Source: JADKFD01 sp050250665 (GTDB lineage: Bacteria; Pseudomonadota; Gammaproteobacteria; Xanthomonadales; SZUA-5). From it: 64,000 nt of DNA. The translations under genes were made by a program, and so were the position numbers. Within the stretch, counting starts at the first letter, position 1, and each line of letters starts with the position of its first letter. Where the stretch lies: NCBI GenBank assembly GCA_050250665.1, contig JBFWOF010000026.1, forward strand, positions 25,301-89,300, in the 5' to 3' direction. Below the pieces are notes generated by a model. It saw nothing but the letters and a program-made list of their open reading frames with translations. It did not search any database and was not told where the DNA came from. Of the stretch, positions 26,084-34,601 are shown one piece after another.

Positions 26084-26521
26084 ATGGCGCGCATACTGCT
26101 GCTCAACGGCCCCAATCTCAACCTGCTCGGCAGCCGCGAGCCTGAGGTCTATGGGCGCACGACACTGGCCGAGATCGAAGCCAAACTGACGGCTCGCGCC
26201 GCCGATGCCGGTCACGAGCTGAGCTGCCTGCAAAGCAATGCCGAACACCTGCTGATCGAGCGCATCCACGCCGCACGCGCAGACGGCATCCGCTTCATCG
26301 TCATCAATCCGGGCGCTTTCACGCACACCAGCATCGCCCTGCGCGACGCCCTGATCGGCGTCGGCATTCCCTTCATCGAAGTGCACCTGAGCAATGTGCA
26401 TGCTCGCGAGGAATTCCGTCAGCGCTCCTATCTATCCGACGTCGCCGTGGGCGTGATCACCGGCCTCGGCGTCGACAGTTATCGCCTCGGACTCGACGCG
26501 GCCATCCGCCGCATCAGCTGA
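26084..26521 (+). CDS. aroQ: 3-dehydroquinate dehydratase, type II
   Basis: 145 aa, normal for the dodecameric type II enzyme. [17 protein letters not shown] carries the catalytic loop with Arg18 and Tyr23; Asn75 is in [10 protein letters not shown] and the general acid His101 in [10 protein letters not shown]. Converts 3-dehydroquinate to 3-dehydroshikimate in the shikimate pathway. aroQ-accB-accC is a gene order common in gammaproteobacteria, and the same order is kept here, with 43 bp between aroQ and accB. Confidence 0.97.
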   Translation: MARILLLNGPNLNLLGSREPEVYGRTTLAEIEAKLTARAADAGHELSCLQSNAEHLLIERIHAARADGIRFIVINPGAFTHTSIALRDALIGVGIPFIEVHLSNVHAREEFRQRSYLSDVAVGVITGLGVDSYRLGLDAAIRRIS

Positions 26522-26564
26522 GCCACTTTTAGCCAACGACAGCACGACTTCTGGGAGTCCGGCC

Positions 26565-27053
26565 ATGGCCATGGATATTCGCAAGATCAAAAAACTGATT
26601 GAGTTGCTGGAAGAATCAAATCTGGCCGAACTCGAAATCCGCGAGGGCGAGGAAACGGTGCGCCTGAGCCGCTGGCCCAAGAACCTGCCGATGATCAGCG
26701 CCGCCCCGCAGATGGCGCCGATCCAGGTGGCCTCCGATGCCCAGCAGCCGGCCCAGTCATCCGCGCCATCGATCCCGGGCGCCACCCATCAGTCCAAGCC
26801 GGCGGAGCCGGTACACGACGGTCAGGTGGTGCGCTCGCCGATGGTCGGCACGTATTACGCCGCCGCCTCACCCGGCGCCGCACCGTTCCTGAAGGTCGGC
26901 CAGCAGGTCAAGGTCGGCGACACCCTCGGCATCATCGAGGCCATGAAGATGTTCAACCCGATCGAAAGCGAAGTCAGCGGCACCGTGGTCAAGATCCTGG
27001 TCGAAAACGGCCAGCCGGTGGAATTCGACGAGCCGCTGGTGGTGATTCAGTGA
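26565..27053 (+). CDS. accB: Biotin carboxyl carrier protein of acetyl-CoA carboxylase
   Basis: 162 aa. N-terminal helix [21 protein letters not shown], a Pro/Ala/Ser-rich hinge (about 45-85) and a biotinyl domain with EAMKMFN, where Lys128 is biotinylated. GGGAG precedes the ATG by 7 bases; a second ATG two codons later is possible. It carries carboxybiotin between AccC and AccAD in malonyl-CoA synthesis. Unusually, the gap to accC is 153 bp and holds inverted heptamer arrays. Confidence 0.96.
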   Translation: MAMDIRKIKKLIELLEESNLAELEIREGEETVRLSRWPKNLPMISAAPQMAPIQVASDAQQPAQSSAPSIPGATHQSKPAEPVHDGQVVRSPMVGTYYAAASPGAAPFLKVGQQVKVGDTLGIIEAMKMFNPIESEVSGTVVKILVENGQPVEFDEPLVVIQ

Positions 27054-27067
27054 TGCCAGCATTGTTC

Positions 27068-27167
27068 GGGACGCGGGACCCGGGACCCGGGACCCGGTAC
27101 AAGACAGCGCTCCGCAATGCGGTAGCTTCTGACTCTCCCGGGTCCCGGGTCCCGGGTCCCAGGTCCC
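27068..27167. repeat. Inverted heptamer arrays between accB and accC (gggaccc / gggtccc)
   Basis: gggacgc followed by three gggaccc copies (27068-27097) faces cccgggtccc-type copies (27137-27167, three gggtccc and one aggtccc). The arms can pair over about 28 bp around a 39-nt loop, and each arm is itself self-complementary (gggaccc pairs with gggtccc). It would be transcribed in the accBC mRNA. Confidence 0.88.
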
Positions 27168-27206
27168 GGCTCCCAAGGTCACAAAGGTCCCGACGAGGCA
27201 ACCCCC

Positions 27207-28556
27207 ATGCTTGAGAAAATCGTCATTGCCAACCGTGGCGAGATTGCGCTGCGGGTGCTGCGCTCCTGTCAGGCGCTGGGCATCAAGACCGTGGCGGTGC
27301 ATTCGACGGTCGACCGCAACCTGAAGCATGTGGCCATGGCCGATGAGTCGGTCTGCATCGGTCCGCCGGCGCCCAAGGACAGCTATCTCAATATTCCGGC
27401 GCTGATCGCCGCGGCCGAAGTCACCGATGCCCAGGGCATCCACCCCGGCTATGGCTTTCTGTCCGAGAACGCCGATTTTGCCGAGCGCGTGGAGGAATCG
27501 GGCTTCGTCTTCATCGGGCCACGGCCGGAGACCATTCGCCTGATGGGCGACAAGGTGTCGGCGATCACCGCGATGAAGGAAGCCGGTGTGCCCTGCGTAC
27601 CAGGTTCGGGCGCGCCGCTGACCGACGATGCTGCCGAGAACGCCCGTATCGCCAAGGAAATCGGCTATCCGGTCATCATCAAGGCTTCCGGCGGTGGTGG
27701 CGGGCGCGGCATGCGCGTGGTTCACACCGAGATGGCGCTGCTGAATGCGGTGGCGATGACCCGCAGCGAAGCCAAGTCGGCTTTCAGCAACGATCAGGTG
27801 TACCTGGAGAAATTCCTCGAGAACCCGCGCCACATCGAAATCCAGGTGCTGGCCGACGGTCAGGGCAATGCCATCCATCTGGGTGAGCGGGATTGCTCGA
27901 TGCAGCGCCGGCACCAGAAGGTGATCGAGGAAGCGCCGGCGCCCGGCATCTCCGAAAAACAACGGGCCGAGATCGGTGCCGTCTGTGTCGAGGCTTGCAA
28001 GCGCATCGGCTATCGCGGCGCCGGCACCTTCGAGTTTCTGTACGAGCGCGGCAAGTTCTATTTCATCGAAATGAACACCCGCATCCAGGTCGAGCATCCG
28101 GTCACCGAGATGGTGACCGGCGTCGATCTGGTCACCGAGCAGATCCGCATCGCTTCGGGCGAGAAGCTGCGCTACCAACAGTCGGACATCGTGCTGCGCG
28201 GCCATGCCATCGAGTGCCGCATCAATGCCGAAGACCCGAACACCTTCATGCCCTCACCCGGCACGGTCACCCGCTATCACCCGCCCGGCGGCCCCGGCAT
28301 CCGCATGGAAACGCATCTGTACGACGGCTACCGCATTCCGCCGAACTACGATGCCATGATCGCCAAGCTGATCGCCCACGGCCCCGACCGCGCCACCGCC
28401 ATCGCCCGCATGCGCGTGGCCCTGAGCGAACTGGTCATCGACGGCATCAAGAGCAACATCCCGCTGCAGCAATCGAACATGCTCGACCAGATGTTCCAGG
28501 TCGGTGGTTTCAACATCCATTATCTGGAGCGCAGGCTGGCTGAGGCGCGCAAGTGA
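27207..28556 (+). CDS. accC: Biotin carboxylase subunit of acetyl-CoA carboxylase
   Basis: 449 aa ATP-grasp enzyme. N-terminal [13 protein letters not shown], glycine-rich ATP loop [29 protein letters not shown], and the catalytic [15 protein letters not shown] all match AccC. It carboxylates biotin on AccB with bicarbonate and ATP. A GAGG Shine-Dalgarno lies 9 bases before the ATG, downstream of the heptamer arrays. Transcription together with accB is expected but must pass through the inverted repeat. Confidence 0.97.
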   Translation: MLEKIVIANRGEIALRVLRSCQALGIKTVAVHSTVDRNLKHVAMADESVCIGPPAPKDSYLNIPALIAAAEVTDAQGIHPGYGFLSENADFAERVEESGFVFIGPRPETIRLMGDKVSAITAMKEAGVPCVPGSGAPLTDDAAENARIAKEIGYPVIIKASGGGGGRGMRVVHTEMALLNAVAMTRSEAKSAFSNDQVYLEKFLENPRHIEIQVLADGQGNAIHLGERDCSMQRRHQKVIEEAPAPGISEKQRAEIGAVCVEACKRIGYRGAGTFEFLYERGKFYFIEMNTRIQVEHPVTEMVTGVDLVTEQIRIASGEKLRYQQSDIVLRGHAIECRINAEDPNTFMPSPGTVTRYHPPGGPGIRMETHLYDGYRIPPNYDAMIAKLIAHGPDRATAIARMRVALSELVIDGIKSNIPLQQSNMLDQMFQVGGFNIHYLERRLAEARK

Positions 28557-28587
28557 CTGGGAGGCGGTAAAACGTCCAGAAGCAGTA

Positions 28588-28804
28588 AAACGTGAAATGT
28601 GAAACGTCAATTTGAAGCCGAAAGCCGTGGCCTTTGGCTCTTGTTGACGTTTTGCGTTTGACTCTGCGCACCTCTTCATTCGCTCCAACGCGACAATCTC
28701 TCCACTCCCTGTCCGACCCAACGAGACAATGAGGCATGAAACGTCAATTCAAAGCCAGGAACTTGTAACCCCCCGCTTTAATTGACGTTTTACGTTTCAC
28801 GTTT
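28588..28804. repeat. 217-bp AT-richer element with 25-bp inverted ends
   Basis: aaacgtgaaatgtgaaacgt at the left is inverted as acgttttacgtttcacgttt at the right; over 25 bp 23 positions pair. Inside are further gacgtttt/aaacgtca motifs (about 28603, 28644 and 28738), so the element looks like two similar stem-loops back to back. GC content is clearly below the surrounding DNA. It fills most of the 328-bp gap before prmA. Confidence 0.8.
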
Positions 28805-28831
28805 GACTCTGCACACCGCACACAGCACGCT

Positions 28832-28858
28832 GCGGCCAACGCGGCCAACGCGGCCAAC
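28832..28858. repeat. Nonanucleotide tandem repeat (gcggccaac x3)
   Basis: Three perfect 9-bp copies, then cccccaccaccacccac, up to 27 bp before the prmA ATG. Confidence 0.85.
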
Positions 28859-28884
28859 CCCCACCACCACCCACAGACCCACCC

Positions 28885-29766
28885 ATGCCCTGGCTAGAAC
28901 TCCATCTGCGACTTGAATCTTCCGACCACGCCAGCGTGGAAGCTGCTCTGGATGCGGCTGGCGCGCTGGCGCAGACGCTGACTGATGCCGAGGACAATCC
29001 GGTGCTGGAGCCGGCGCCGGGGGAGACGCCGCTGTGGCCGCAACTGCAGTTGCAGGCGTTGTTTCCGGTGGAGCGTGATCCGCTGGAATTGCTGGTGGCG
29101 CTGGATGGACAGCTGCCGGAGAACGTCATGCGCAGTGCGCGCTTCGCGCGACTGGATGATCGCGACTGGACCCGGGCCTGGATGGATCATTACAAGCCCA
29201 TGCCCTTCGGCAAGCGTCTGTGGATCTATCCGACCACCATCGAGCCGCCGGCCGATGACCGTCTGGTGATCGTGCGCCTGGATCCCGGACTGGCATTCGG
29301 CACCGGCACCCATCCAACTACGGCACTGTGCCTGGAATGGCTCGATGGCTTGACCTGGCAGGGTGAGTCCCTGTTCGACTACGGCTGCGGTTCGGGGGTA
29401 CTGGCCGTGGCGGCGCTGCGGCTCGGCGCGGGGCATGCCTTTGGCCTGGACAATGATCCGCAGGCGCTGGTGGCATCCCACGAGAATGCCCAGCGCAATC
29501 AGGTACTGGAACAACTGACGCTACTCTCGCCCAAGCATGCGCTGCCGCCGGCTTGCGACCGCCTGGTGGCCAACATCCTGCTGAATCCACTGCTGGAACT
29601 GGCCGAGCGCATCGCCGGCACTGTCAGATCCGGCGGCGCCGCGGCCTTTTCCGGCATGCTCAAGGGCCAGGAAATCGAGTTCATCGCCCGCTATCGCGAG
29701 TATTTCGACCAGTTCGAGGTGGCCCAGCGCGAAGACTGGATAAGGGTCACTGCGGTTCGACGCTAG
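28885..29766 (+). CDS. prmA: Ribosomal protein L11 methyltransferase
   Basis: 293 aa. The N-terminal substrate-recognition domain starts MPWLELHLRLESSDHASVE; the linker MDHYKPMPFGKRLWI and DPGLAFGTGTHPTTALCLEWL are PrmA hallmarks, followed by the SAM motif FDYGCGSGVLAVAAL and VANILLNPL. It trimethylates lysines and the N terminus of ribosomal protein L11. The usual neighbours are accC upstream and a DUF3426 protein downstream, both kept here. No Shine-Dalgarno is visible in the repeat-rich leader. Confidence 0.96.
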   Translation: MPWLELHLRLESSDHASVEAALDAAGALAQTLTDAEDNPVLEPAPGETPLWPQLQLQALFPVERDPLELLVALDGQLPENVMRSARFARLDDRDWTRAWMDHYKPMPFGKRLWIYPTTIEPPADDRLVIVRLDPGLAFGTGTHPTTALCLEWLDGLTWQGESLFDYGCGSGVLAVAALRLGAGHAFGLDNDPQALVASHENAQRNQVLEQLTLLSPKHALPPACDRLVANILLNPLLELAERIAGTVRSGGAAAFSGMLKGQEIEFIARYREYFDQFEVAQREDWIRVTAVRR

Positions 29767-29778
29767 CCCAAAGCCCAG

Positions 29779-29812
29779 CCAAAGCAGCGGAGCAAGCTCC
29801 GCTCTACCAGAG
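29779..29812. repeat. Family F unit (agcagcggagcaagctccgctctacca)
   Basis: Single copy with inner palindrome gcggagcaagctccgc, just after prmA. It matches the right-hand part of the tandem units at 63650-64000. Confidence 0.8.
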
Positions 29813-29947
29813 CGGCGACGTGCCAGACCTCTGCAATACCGGGGTCTTCCAGGCACGGCCTGTATCCAGGGGGCGGCATTCGGGCAATCGCGGCCTGGCG
29901 GAAGCGACCTGTCCCAAGGCCCTGCCGGCAACCGCTATCCTTGTCCC

Positions 29948-30835
29948 ATGTACACCCAATGCCTACGCTGCCATACCGTTTACCGCCTGCAGGCGGCTTC
30001 GCTGGCGCGTGCGCGGGGGCAGTTTCGCTGTGGTCACTGCGGACAGGTCTTCGATGGTCTGGACCGCCTGGTCGATCAGCTGCCGGAGACGCCGTTCCAG
30101 GAATTGCCCGAGGTCGAGGCCAGCGACACCCCGGTAGTGCTGGCACTGCCAGCGATGCGACCGGCGCCGCGCCAGCCGGCGCTGTTCGAGGGCGATGCAG
30201 CGCCCCCCGACGGCCGCCGTGAGCCACGGCTACCCGGGGAATGGATCGCCCATGACCGCGCCCACCGCGGTCGCGGCACCCCGGCACCGGAGGCGATCCC
30301 GGAAATGCGCATTCCGGCGCATATCGCCGGCCCCAGTCGCAAGCCAGTCACCCACCGGAGCGGCAACGGCCGCTGGTGGTTTGGCAGCTTCATCCTGGCG
30401 CTGACGCTGGGCGGACAGATCGGCTATGCCGAACGTGAACGCCTGCTGGAAGACGACCGTCTACGGCCGCTGCTGGATCGCGCCTGCGAGCAGCTGAACT
30501 GCCGCCTGCCGATGCGCACCGCAGTCGACGAAATCCGTCTGGTCAGTCGCGAGGTACGCCCGCATCCGGATGCGCCCAAGGCCTTGATGATCAGCGCCAG
30601 CATGGTCAACGATGCCGCTTTCACCCAGCGTTTTCCGGTCGTTGAAGTCACCCTGTCGGATCTGGGCGAAAGAGCGATCGCCACCCGGCGCTTCCGTCCC
30701 GAGGAATACCTGGCCGAAGTCGAGAGCATCAGCCGCGGATTCCCGGCCGGCGCCACGGCGCCGCTGGTCTTCGAGGTCAACGATCCCGGCCAGGAAGCGG
30801 TCGCTTTTGAATTCCGCTTCCTGCCGACACCGTAG
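29948..30835 (+). CDS. Zinc-ribbon and DUF3426 domain membrane protein
   Basis: 295 aa. N-terminal MJ0042-type zinc ribbon: CLRC...CGHCGQVFDGL. A disordered Pro-rich stretch (about 45-130) leads to one membrane helix (WWFGSFILALTLGGQIGYA) and the DUF3426 domain (about 165-295) with FPVVEVTLSDLGERAIATRRFRPEEYL. The domain should be periplasmic. DUF3426 proteins usually follow prmA in gamma- and betaproteobacteria; function is unknown, often speculated to be an envelope or regulatory role. Confidence 0.88.
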   Translation: MYTQCLRCHTVYRLQAASLARARGQFRCGHCGQVFDGLDRLVDQLPETPFQELPEVEASDTPVVLALPAMRPAPRQPALFEGDAAPPDGRREPRLPGEWIAHDRAHRGRGTPAPEAIPEMRIPAHIAGPSRKPVTHRSGNGRWWFGSFILALTLGGQIGYAERERLLEDDRLRPLLDRACEQLNCRLPMRTAVDEIRLVSREVRPHPDAPKALMISASMVNDAAFTQRFPVVEVTLSDLGERAIATRRFRPEEYLAEVESISRGFPAGATAPLVFEVNDPGQEAVAFEFRFLPTP

Positions 30836-30906
30836 GGTGTTTCGGCGTACAGACCGTCGCATGAATTTGGCCGACTCTGAGCGCACCAGTTCTCGAGAGT
30901 ACCGCC

Positions 30907-31524
30907 ATGAAACCTACCCACTGGCTGGCTTGCGCCGCTGGTCATGGTTCCTCCACCCCGTCCATTGCTGCATGGCGCCGATCAGGATCTTCGATCAGAC
31001 CCATGCTCTGCCTGGGCCTGCTCCTATGGCTGGCCGGGTCTGCGCAAGCGGCCACGATCAACCGCTGCCTGGCCGCCGATGGCATCCTGGTCTACACCGA
31101 CAGCAGTTGCCGATCCCTGGGCATCGCCGAGCGCCACGATGAGCCGGTGATCCGGGAGACCCGTGTCGCCAATATCGTGCTCGGCTGCTCTGCGCATTCG
31201 CCGGAGACCCTGCGCAACGCCGTCGCCGACGCCATCGGACAGCGCGACTTCAACGCCCTCTCGGGCCTGTATGACTTCAACGGACGCTCACGGCGCACCG
31301 CGGCGCCGGTCGTCAGTCAGCTCCAGCGCATGGCGCGACGGCTGATCGCCGGCATCGAACTGGTGGCCGTGCAGACCGAGTCGCTGTTCGGTGAAATGCT
31401 TCCCGACACCTCGGTCTTGCCCGAACTGCGCGTCAGCCTGTACATCAAGGGCGACCATGGCCCGGTCGGCGTCGAGACCTTTCGCCTGAGCCGCAGCGCC
31501 GGCTGCCTGTGGCTGGTGCTCTGA
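30907..31524 (+). CDS. Small secreted protein of unknown function, DUF4124-like N terminus
   Basis: 205 aa from an ATG with GAGAG seven bases upstream. The first 30 residues are unusual for export, and a normal signal peptide begins only at Met33 (MLCLGLLLWLAGSAQA, ATG at 31003), so either the true start is 31003 or there is an N-terminal extension. The mature protein opens INRCLAADGILVYTDSSCRSLG, resembling the DUF4124 Cys pair motif, and then a helical domain of about 120 residues (DAIGQRDFNALSGLYDFNGRS...) with no known match. Probably periplasmic. It may share a transcript with the DUF3426 gene 71 bp upstream. Confidence 0.65.
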   Translation: MKPTHWLACAAGHGSSTPSIAAWRRSGSSIRPMLCLGLLLWLAGSAQAATINRCLAADGILVYTDSSCRSLGIAERHDEPVIRETRVANIVLGCSAHSPETLRNAVADAIGQRDFNALSGLYDFNGRSRRTAAPVVSQLQRMARRLIAGIELVAVQTESLFGEMLPDTSVLPELRVSLYIKGDHGPVGVETFRLSRSAGCLWLVL

Positions 31525-31542
31525 GGCAGAGCGAACACCGGC

Positions 31543-31745
31543 CGTAGGGTGGAACCGCCGCAGGCGATTCCACCATCTGGCTTGCGGCGAGATTGCCTGG
31601 TGGAATCCGCCGGCGAATCCGGTCGCGAAAACCCGGCGATTTCGTGGGCGGGTTCCACCCTACGTGCTGATCGCTTGCCTGGTGGAATCCGCCGGCGAAT
31701 CCGATCGCGAAAACCCGGCGATTTCGTGGGCGGGTTCCACCCTAC
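31543..31745. repeat. Family D repeats: one unit plus two 82-bp tandem copies
   Basis: gtagggtggaaccgccgc starts the first unit; ttgcctggtggaatccgccg begins copies at 31593 and 31675 (82-bp period), each ending gggcgggttccaccctacg. The two copies differ by only a few bases, which suggests recent duplication. They abut the 3' end of the leftward response regulator gene. Confidence 0.88.
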
Positions 31746-32431
31746 GCGCGCCAGCGGTAGCCGACGCCGTGCATGGTGTCGACGGCGTCGAATTCCTTGT
31801 CGACGGCAACGAATTTCTTGCGGATGCGCTTGATGTGACTGGTGATGGTGGCTTCATCCACGACCACCTGCGCCGCGCTCATCAGCTGATCGCGATTTTT
31901 CACGTGGCCGGGGTAACGGGCCATCGCGTGCACGATCCAGAACTCGGTCACGGTCAGCGGCACCTCGATGTCCTTCCAGGTCACGCGCATGCGATCGCCT
32001 TCCAGCTTCAGATGGCCATGCTCCAGCAACTGATCCTTGCCGGTCGGCTGGCTCAGCGCTTCGACCCGACGGAACAGCGAGACGATGCGTGCCAGCAGAT
32101 GCTGCAGGCTGATGTCCTTGGTCAGGTAGTCATCGGCGCCCAGACGCAGTCCGGAGATGATGTCCAGATCGGCGTCGCGCGCGGTCAGAAAGATGATCGG
32201 AAGCGCCGTGGAGCGCTGGCGCAGTTCGCGGCAGAGTTCGAATCCGCCCTCCGGTTCGTCGCCCAGGCCAATGTCGATCAGCACCAGATCCGGCATGCGC
32301 AGGGCAAAGGCCGTGGAGGCCTGGGTGCGCGAAGCAAAGGTCTGCACTTCATAGCCGTAACGCTTCAGCGCATCGGCGTAATTGGCGCGAATGGCGGGTT
32401 CATCTTCGACGATCGCAATCTGTCGGGCCAT
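31742..32431 (-). CDS. OmpR-family response regulator, resembling the dedicated-sortase-system type
   Basis: 229 aa. Receiver domain 1-120 with E9-D10 acidic pair (IAIVEDEPAIR), phospho-acceptor Asp in LVLIDIGLGDE, Thr/Lys switch residues in FLTARD and YLTKDIS; winged helix 140-229 (trans_reg_C) with PLTVTEFWIVHAMAR and IRKKF...VGYRWRA. The wording of the receiver (QIAIVEDEPAIRANYADAL and GLRLGADDYLTKD) strongly recalls the proteobacterial dedicated sortase system regulator family. That assignment is from memory. No histidine kinase, sortase or sortase substrate is in the window, so it is an orphan here. Confidence 0.8.
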   Translation of the reverse strand: MARQIAIVEDEPAIRANYADALKRYGYEVQTFASRTQASTAFALRMPDLVLIDIGLGDEPEGGFELCRELRQRSTALPIIFLTARDADLDIISGLRLGADDYLTKDISLQHLLARIVSLFRRVEALSQPTGKDQLLEHGHLKLEGDRMRVTWKDIEVPLTVTEFWIVHAMARYPGHVKNRDQLMSAAQVVVDEATITSHIKRIRKKFVAVDKEFDAVDTMHGVGYRWRA

Positions 32432-32584
32432 GGATCTTCTAGGTCAGGTGGGCACGGGCGAACGGTAGGCCCGAGGCCGGACTTCGGCAAGCGCCAGCCG
32501 CCCCTTGTCCCCGATTTGCCCGATGGTGCCCGACGCCGTTCTCCGGGATGGCGGAGCACTGGGCGCAATAGCTACAGAAGCATT

Positions 32585-32806
32585 GGACGCAAAGGACGCG
32601 AAGGGAAAGCAGAAAGGTCGCGAAGAGGAGCTGACTTCAGATGGGCATTCGCGCCGGTTATTGCACGCCGAGTTCGCGCCCGCGGAGCAGTGGCGACACT
32701 TGGAGACGGCACTGGCAACCACCCTGTCACAGAGGTGTCCTCAACGCATCCAAAGATCAGCTCTCCTTCGCGACCTTTCTGCTTTTCCTTCGCGTCCTTC
32801 GCGTCC
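32585..32806. repeat. Family G inverted pair (ggacgcgaagg...ccttcgcgtcc)
   Basis: About 50 bp at each end (ggacgcaaaggacgcgaagg... at 32585 and ...ccttcgcgtccttcgcgtcc to 32806) are inverted copies carrying gaaagcagaaaggtcgcgaa. They flank about 120 bp of unique-looking sequence. They account for most of the 390-bp gap between the regulator and rpe. A related unit is at about 59040-59095. Confidence 0.78.
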
Positions 32807-32821
32807 TGCCCTTCCTTCCAC

Positions 32822-33493
32822 CTACGACGCAGCGGCAATCTCGGCGCGCATCTGGCTGATGGTCGCGGCGTAGTCGGGCGCGTTGAAGATGGCGGAGCCG
32901 GCGACGAAGGTGTCGGCGCCGGCCTGGGCGATGGCGCGGATGTTGTCGACCTTGACGCCGCCGTCCACTTCCAGCCGGATGGCGCGACCGCTGGCGGCGA
33001 TGCGCCTGCGCGCCTCGCGCAATTTGTCGAGGGCGCCGGGGATGAAGGACTGACCGCCGAAACCCGGGTTCACCGACATGATCAGGATCAGGTCGAGCTT
33101 GTCGATGACGTGATCCAGCCAGTTCAGCGGCGTGGCCGGATTGAACACCAGGCCAGCCTGCAGGCCCTGTTCGCGGATCAGGCCGATGGTCCGGTCCACA
33201 TGCTCGCTGGCTTCCGGATGGAAGCTGATGACGCTGGCGCCGGCCTTGGCAAAATCGGGAATGATCCGGTCCACCGGCTTGACCATCAGGTGCACATCGA
33301 TGGGCGCGGTGATGCCGTATTTGCGCAGTGCCTCGCACACCAGCGGACCGATGGTCAGATTCGGCACATAGTGGTTGTCCATCACGTCGAAATGCACCCA
33401 GTCAGCGCCGGCGGCAAGCACTTTCGCGGTGTCCTCGCCCAGGCGGGCGAAATCGGCGGAAAGAATGGAGGGGGCGATCAACGGGCTTTGCAT
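32822..33493 (-). CDS. rpe: Ribulose-phosphate 3-epimerase
   Basis: 223 aa from the ATG at 33493, with AGGAG eight bases upstream; the longer open frame is rejected. Beta/alpha-barrel enzyme: [36 protein letters not shown] (catalytic Asp), [19 protein letters not shown] and [10 protein letters not shown] are all diagnostic. It interconverts ribulose 5-phosphate and xylulose 5-phosphate in the pentose phosphate pathway. No pgp/trpE neighbours are present; it stands alone between repeats. Confidence 0.97.
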   Translation of the reverse strand: MQSPLIAPSILSADFARLGEDTAKVLAAGADWVHFDVMDNHYVPNLTIGPLVCEALRKYGITAPIDVHLMVKPVDRIIPDFAKAGASVISFHPEASEHVDRTIGLIREQGLQAGLVFNPATPLNWLDHVIDKLDLILIMSVNPGFGGQSFIPGALDKLREARRRIAASGRAIRLEVDGGVKVDNIRAIAQAGADTFVAGSAIFNAPDYAATISQMRAEIAAAS

Positions 33494-33528
33494 GGCGGAC
33501 ACTCCTGCGCGACAGGCCGAGCATGCTA

Positions 33529-33690
33529 GCAGCCTGTCGGACTTGAAGAATCGAAGCGAAGATTTGACTGGGCGAGGGCAGATTTTGTCGATTTCGAAGG
33601 CCAATATCAGCGCTATTGGCCGAGGAAGCGGCGAAATATGATCCGTCCAGGCGAATCTGCAGCCGATTCCCTTCAAGTCCGACAGGCTGC
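33529..33690. repeat. 162-bp MITE-like element with perfect 20-bp inverted ends
   Basis: gcagcctgtcggacttgaag (33529-33548) and cttcaagtccgacaggctgc (33671-33690) are exact reverse complements. An inner palindrome ccaata-tcagcgc-tattgg lies at 33601-33619. There is no obvious target-site duplication, though gcagcctg reappears just outside at about 33693. The element occupies the divergent rpe/djlA promoter space (33494-33837). Confidence 0.85.
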
Positions 33691-33837
33691 CAGCAGCCTG
33701 CGCCTGTGCATCTGCGCAAAGGCTGACACGCATCGCGCTCACGGAGCGCCGCCTGCCATTAGAATCGGCCCTCACCCAAGATCCGAGCACGCACTGCCCA
33801 TGATCCAGGAACTGCACGCCGAAGGCTGCCGCAGCCG

Positions 33838-34599
33838 ATGAATCTGATCGGCAAATTGATCGGCGCCGGCCTCGGATTCGCAGCCGGTGGCCCGATCGGT
33901 GCGGTGGGCGGGCTGGCACTGGGTCACGCCCTGGATGCCGGCTGGCTGCGCTGGCGTCCCCATGAGGGCCTGACCCGGATCGATCCCAGGATGGCACGGA
34001 TCGAGTTCCTGTTCCTGTGGCTGGGGCACCTGGCCAAGGCCGATGGCCGCGTCAGTGAGGGCGAGGTGGAAGCTGCCGAACGCCTGATCAGGCGCCTGGG
34101 CCTGGACCAGTCCGGGCGCGAGCTGGCGGTGGCCGCCTTCCAGCGCGGTCGCAACCAGCCGCTGGATGTACAGGTGGAAGTGAAGCGGTTCAGGGGCCAG
34201 GTGCAGATCCCTGATGACGAACTCAGTGACATGCTGCGTTCGCTGGCCGATTTCGCACGCAAGGATGGGCCGATGACACCGGCCGAGCGCGGCGTGATCG
34301 AGCGTCTGGGCGCGGCCTTCGGCCTGTCGCGCGAGGCCGTGACCGACCGCATTGCTGATCGCAGCAATGACGCCACCTTGCCCAGTCTGGAGAGCTGCTA
34401 TCGACTGCTGGGCCTGCAGGCCAATGCCAGTGACGAGGAACTGACCCGCGCCTGGCGCCGTCTGCTCACTCAGCATCATCCGGACAAGCTGCAGGGCCAG
34501 GGCGCCGATGCGGCGGCACTGAAAGCAGCCGAGAAACGCACCCGCGAGCTGCGCGCAGCCTACCAGCGCATCCAGACCGCCCGCGGCAAATCCGGCTGA
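33838..34599 (+). CDS. djlA: Co-chaperone DjlA (TerB-like and J domains)
   Basis: 253 aa. N-terminal glycine-rich membrane segment ([22 protein letters not shown]), a TerB-like helical domain at about 50-165 ([23 protein letters not shown]) and a C-terminal J domain (about 183-250) with the HPD motif in [10 protein letters not shown]. DjlA is a type III DnaK co-chaperone anchored in the inner membrane by this single segment. murU follows after 2 bp, so the two genes are co-transcribed. Confidence 0.92.
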   Translation: MNLIGKLIGAGLGFAAGGPIGAVGGLALGHALDAGWLRWRPHEGLTRIDPRMARIEFLFLWLGHLAKADGRVSEGEVEAAERLIRRLGLDQSGRELAVAAFQRGRNQPLDVQVEVKRFRGQVQIPDDELSDMLRSLADFARKDGPMTPAERGVIERLGAAFGLSREAVTDRIADRSNDATLPSLESCYRLLGLQANASDEELTRAWRRLLTQHHPDKLQGQGADAAALKAAEKRTRELRAAYQRIQTARGKSG

Positions 34600-34601
34600 G
34601 C

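Noticed and set aside
26868..28205. 445-aa leftward frame opposite accB/accC
   Set aside because: Overlaps two certain genes and contains the intergenic heptamer arrays in translation.
31664..33529. 621-aa rightward frame opposite the regulator and rpe
   Set aside because: Begins in repeat DNA and covers two certain genes; no motif.
33494..33837. Riboswitch or leader RNA upstream of djlA or rpe
   Set aside because: The structure is explained by a mobile-type inverted repeat; no known riboswitch core was recognised.
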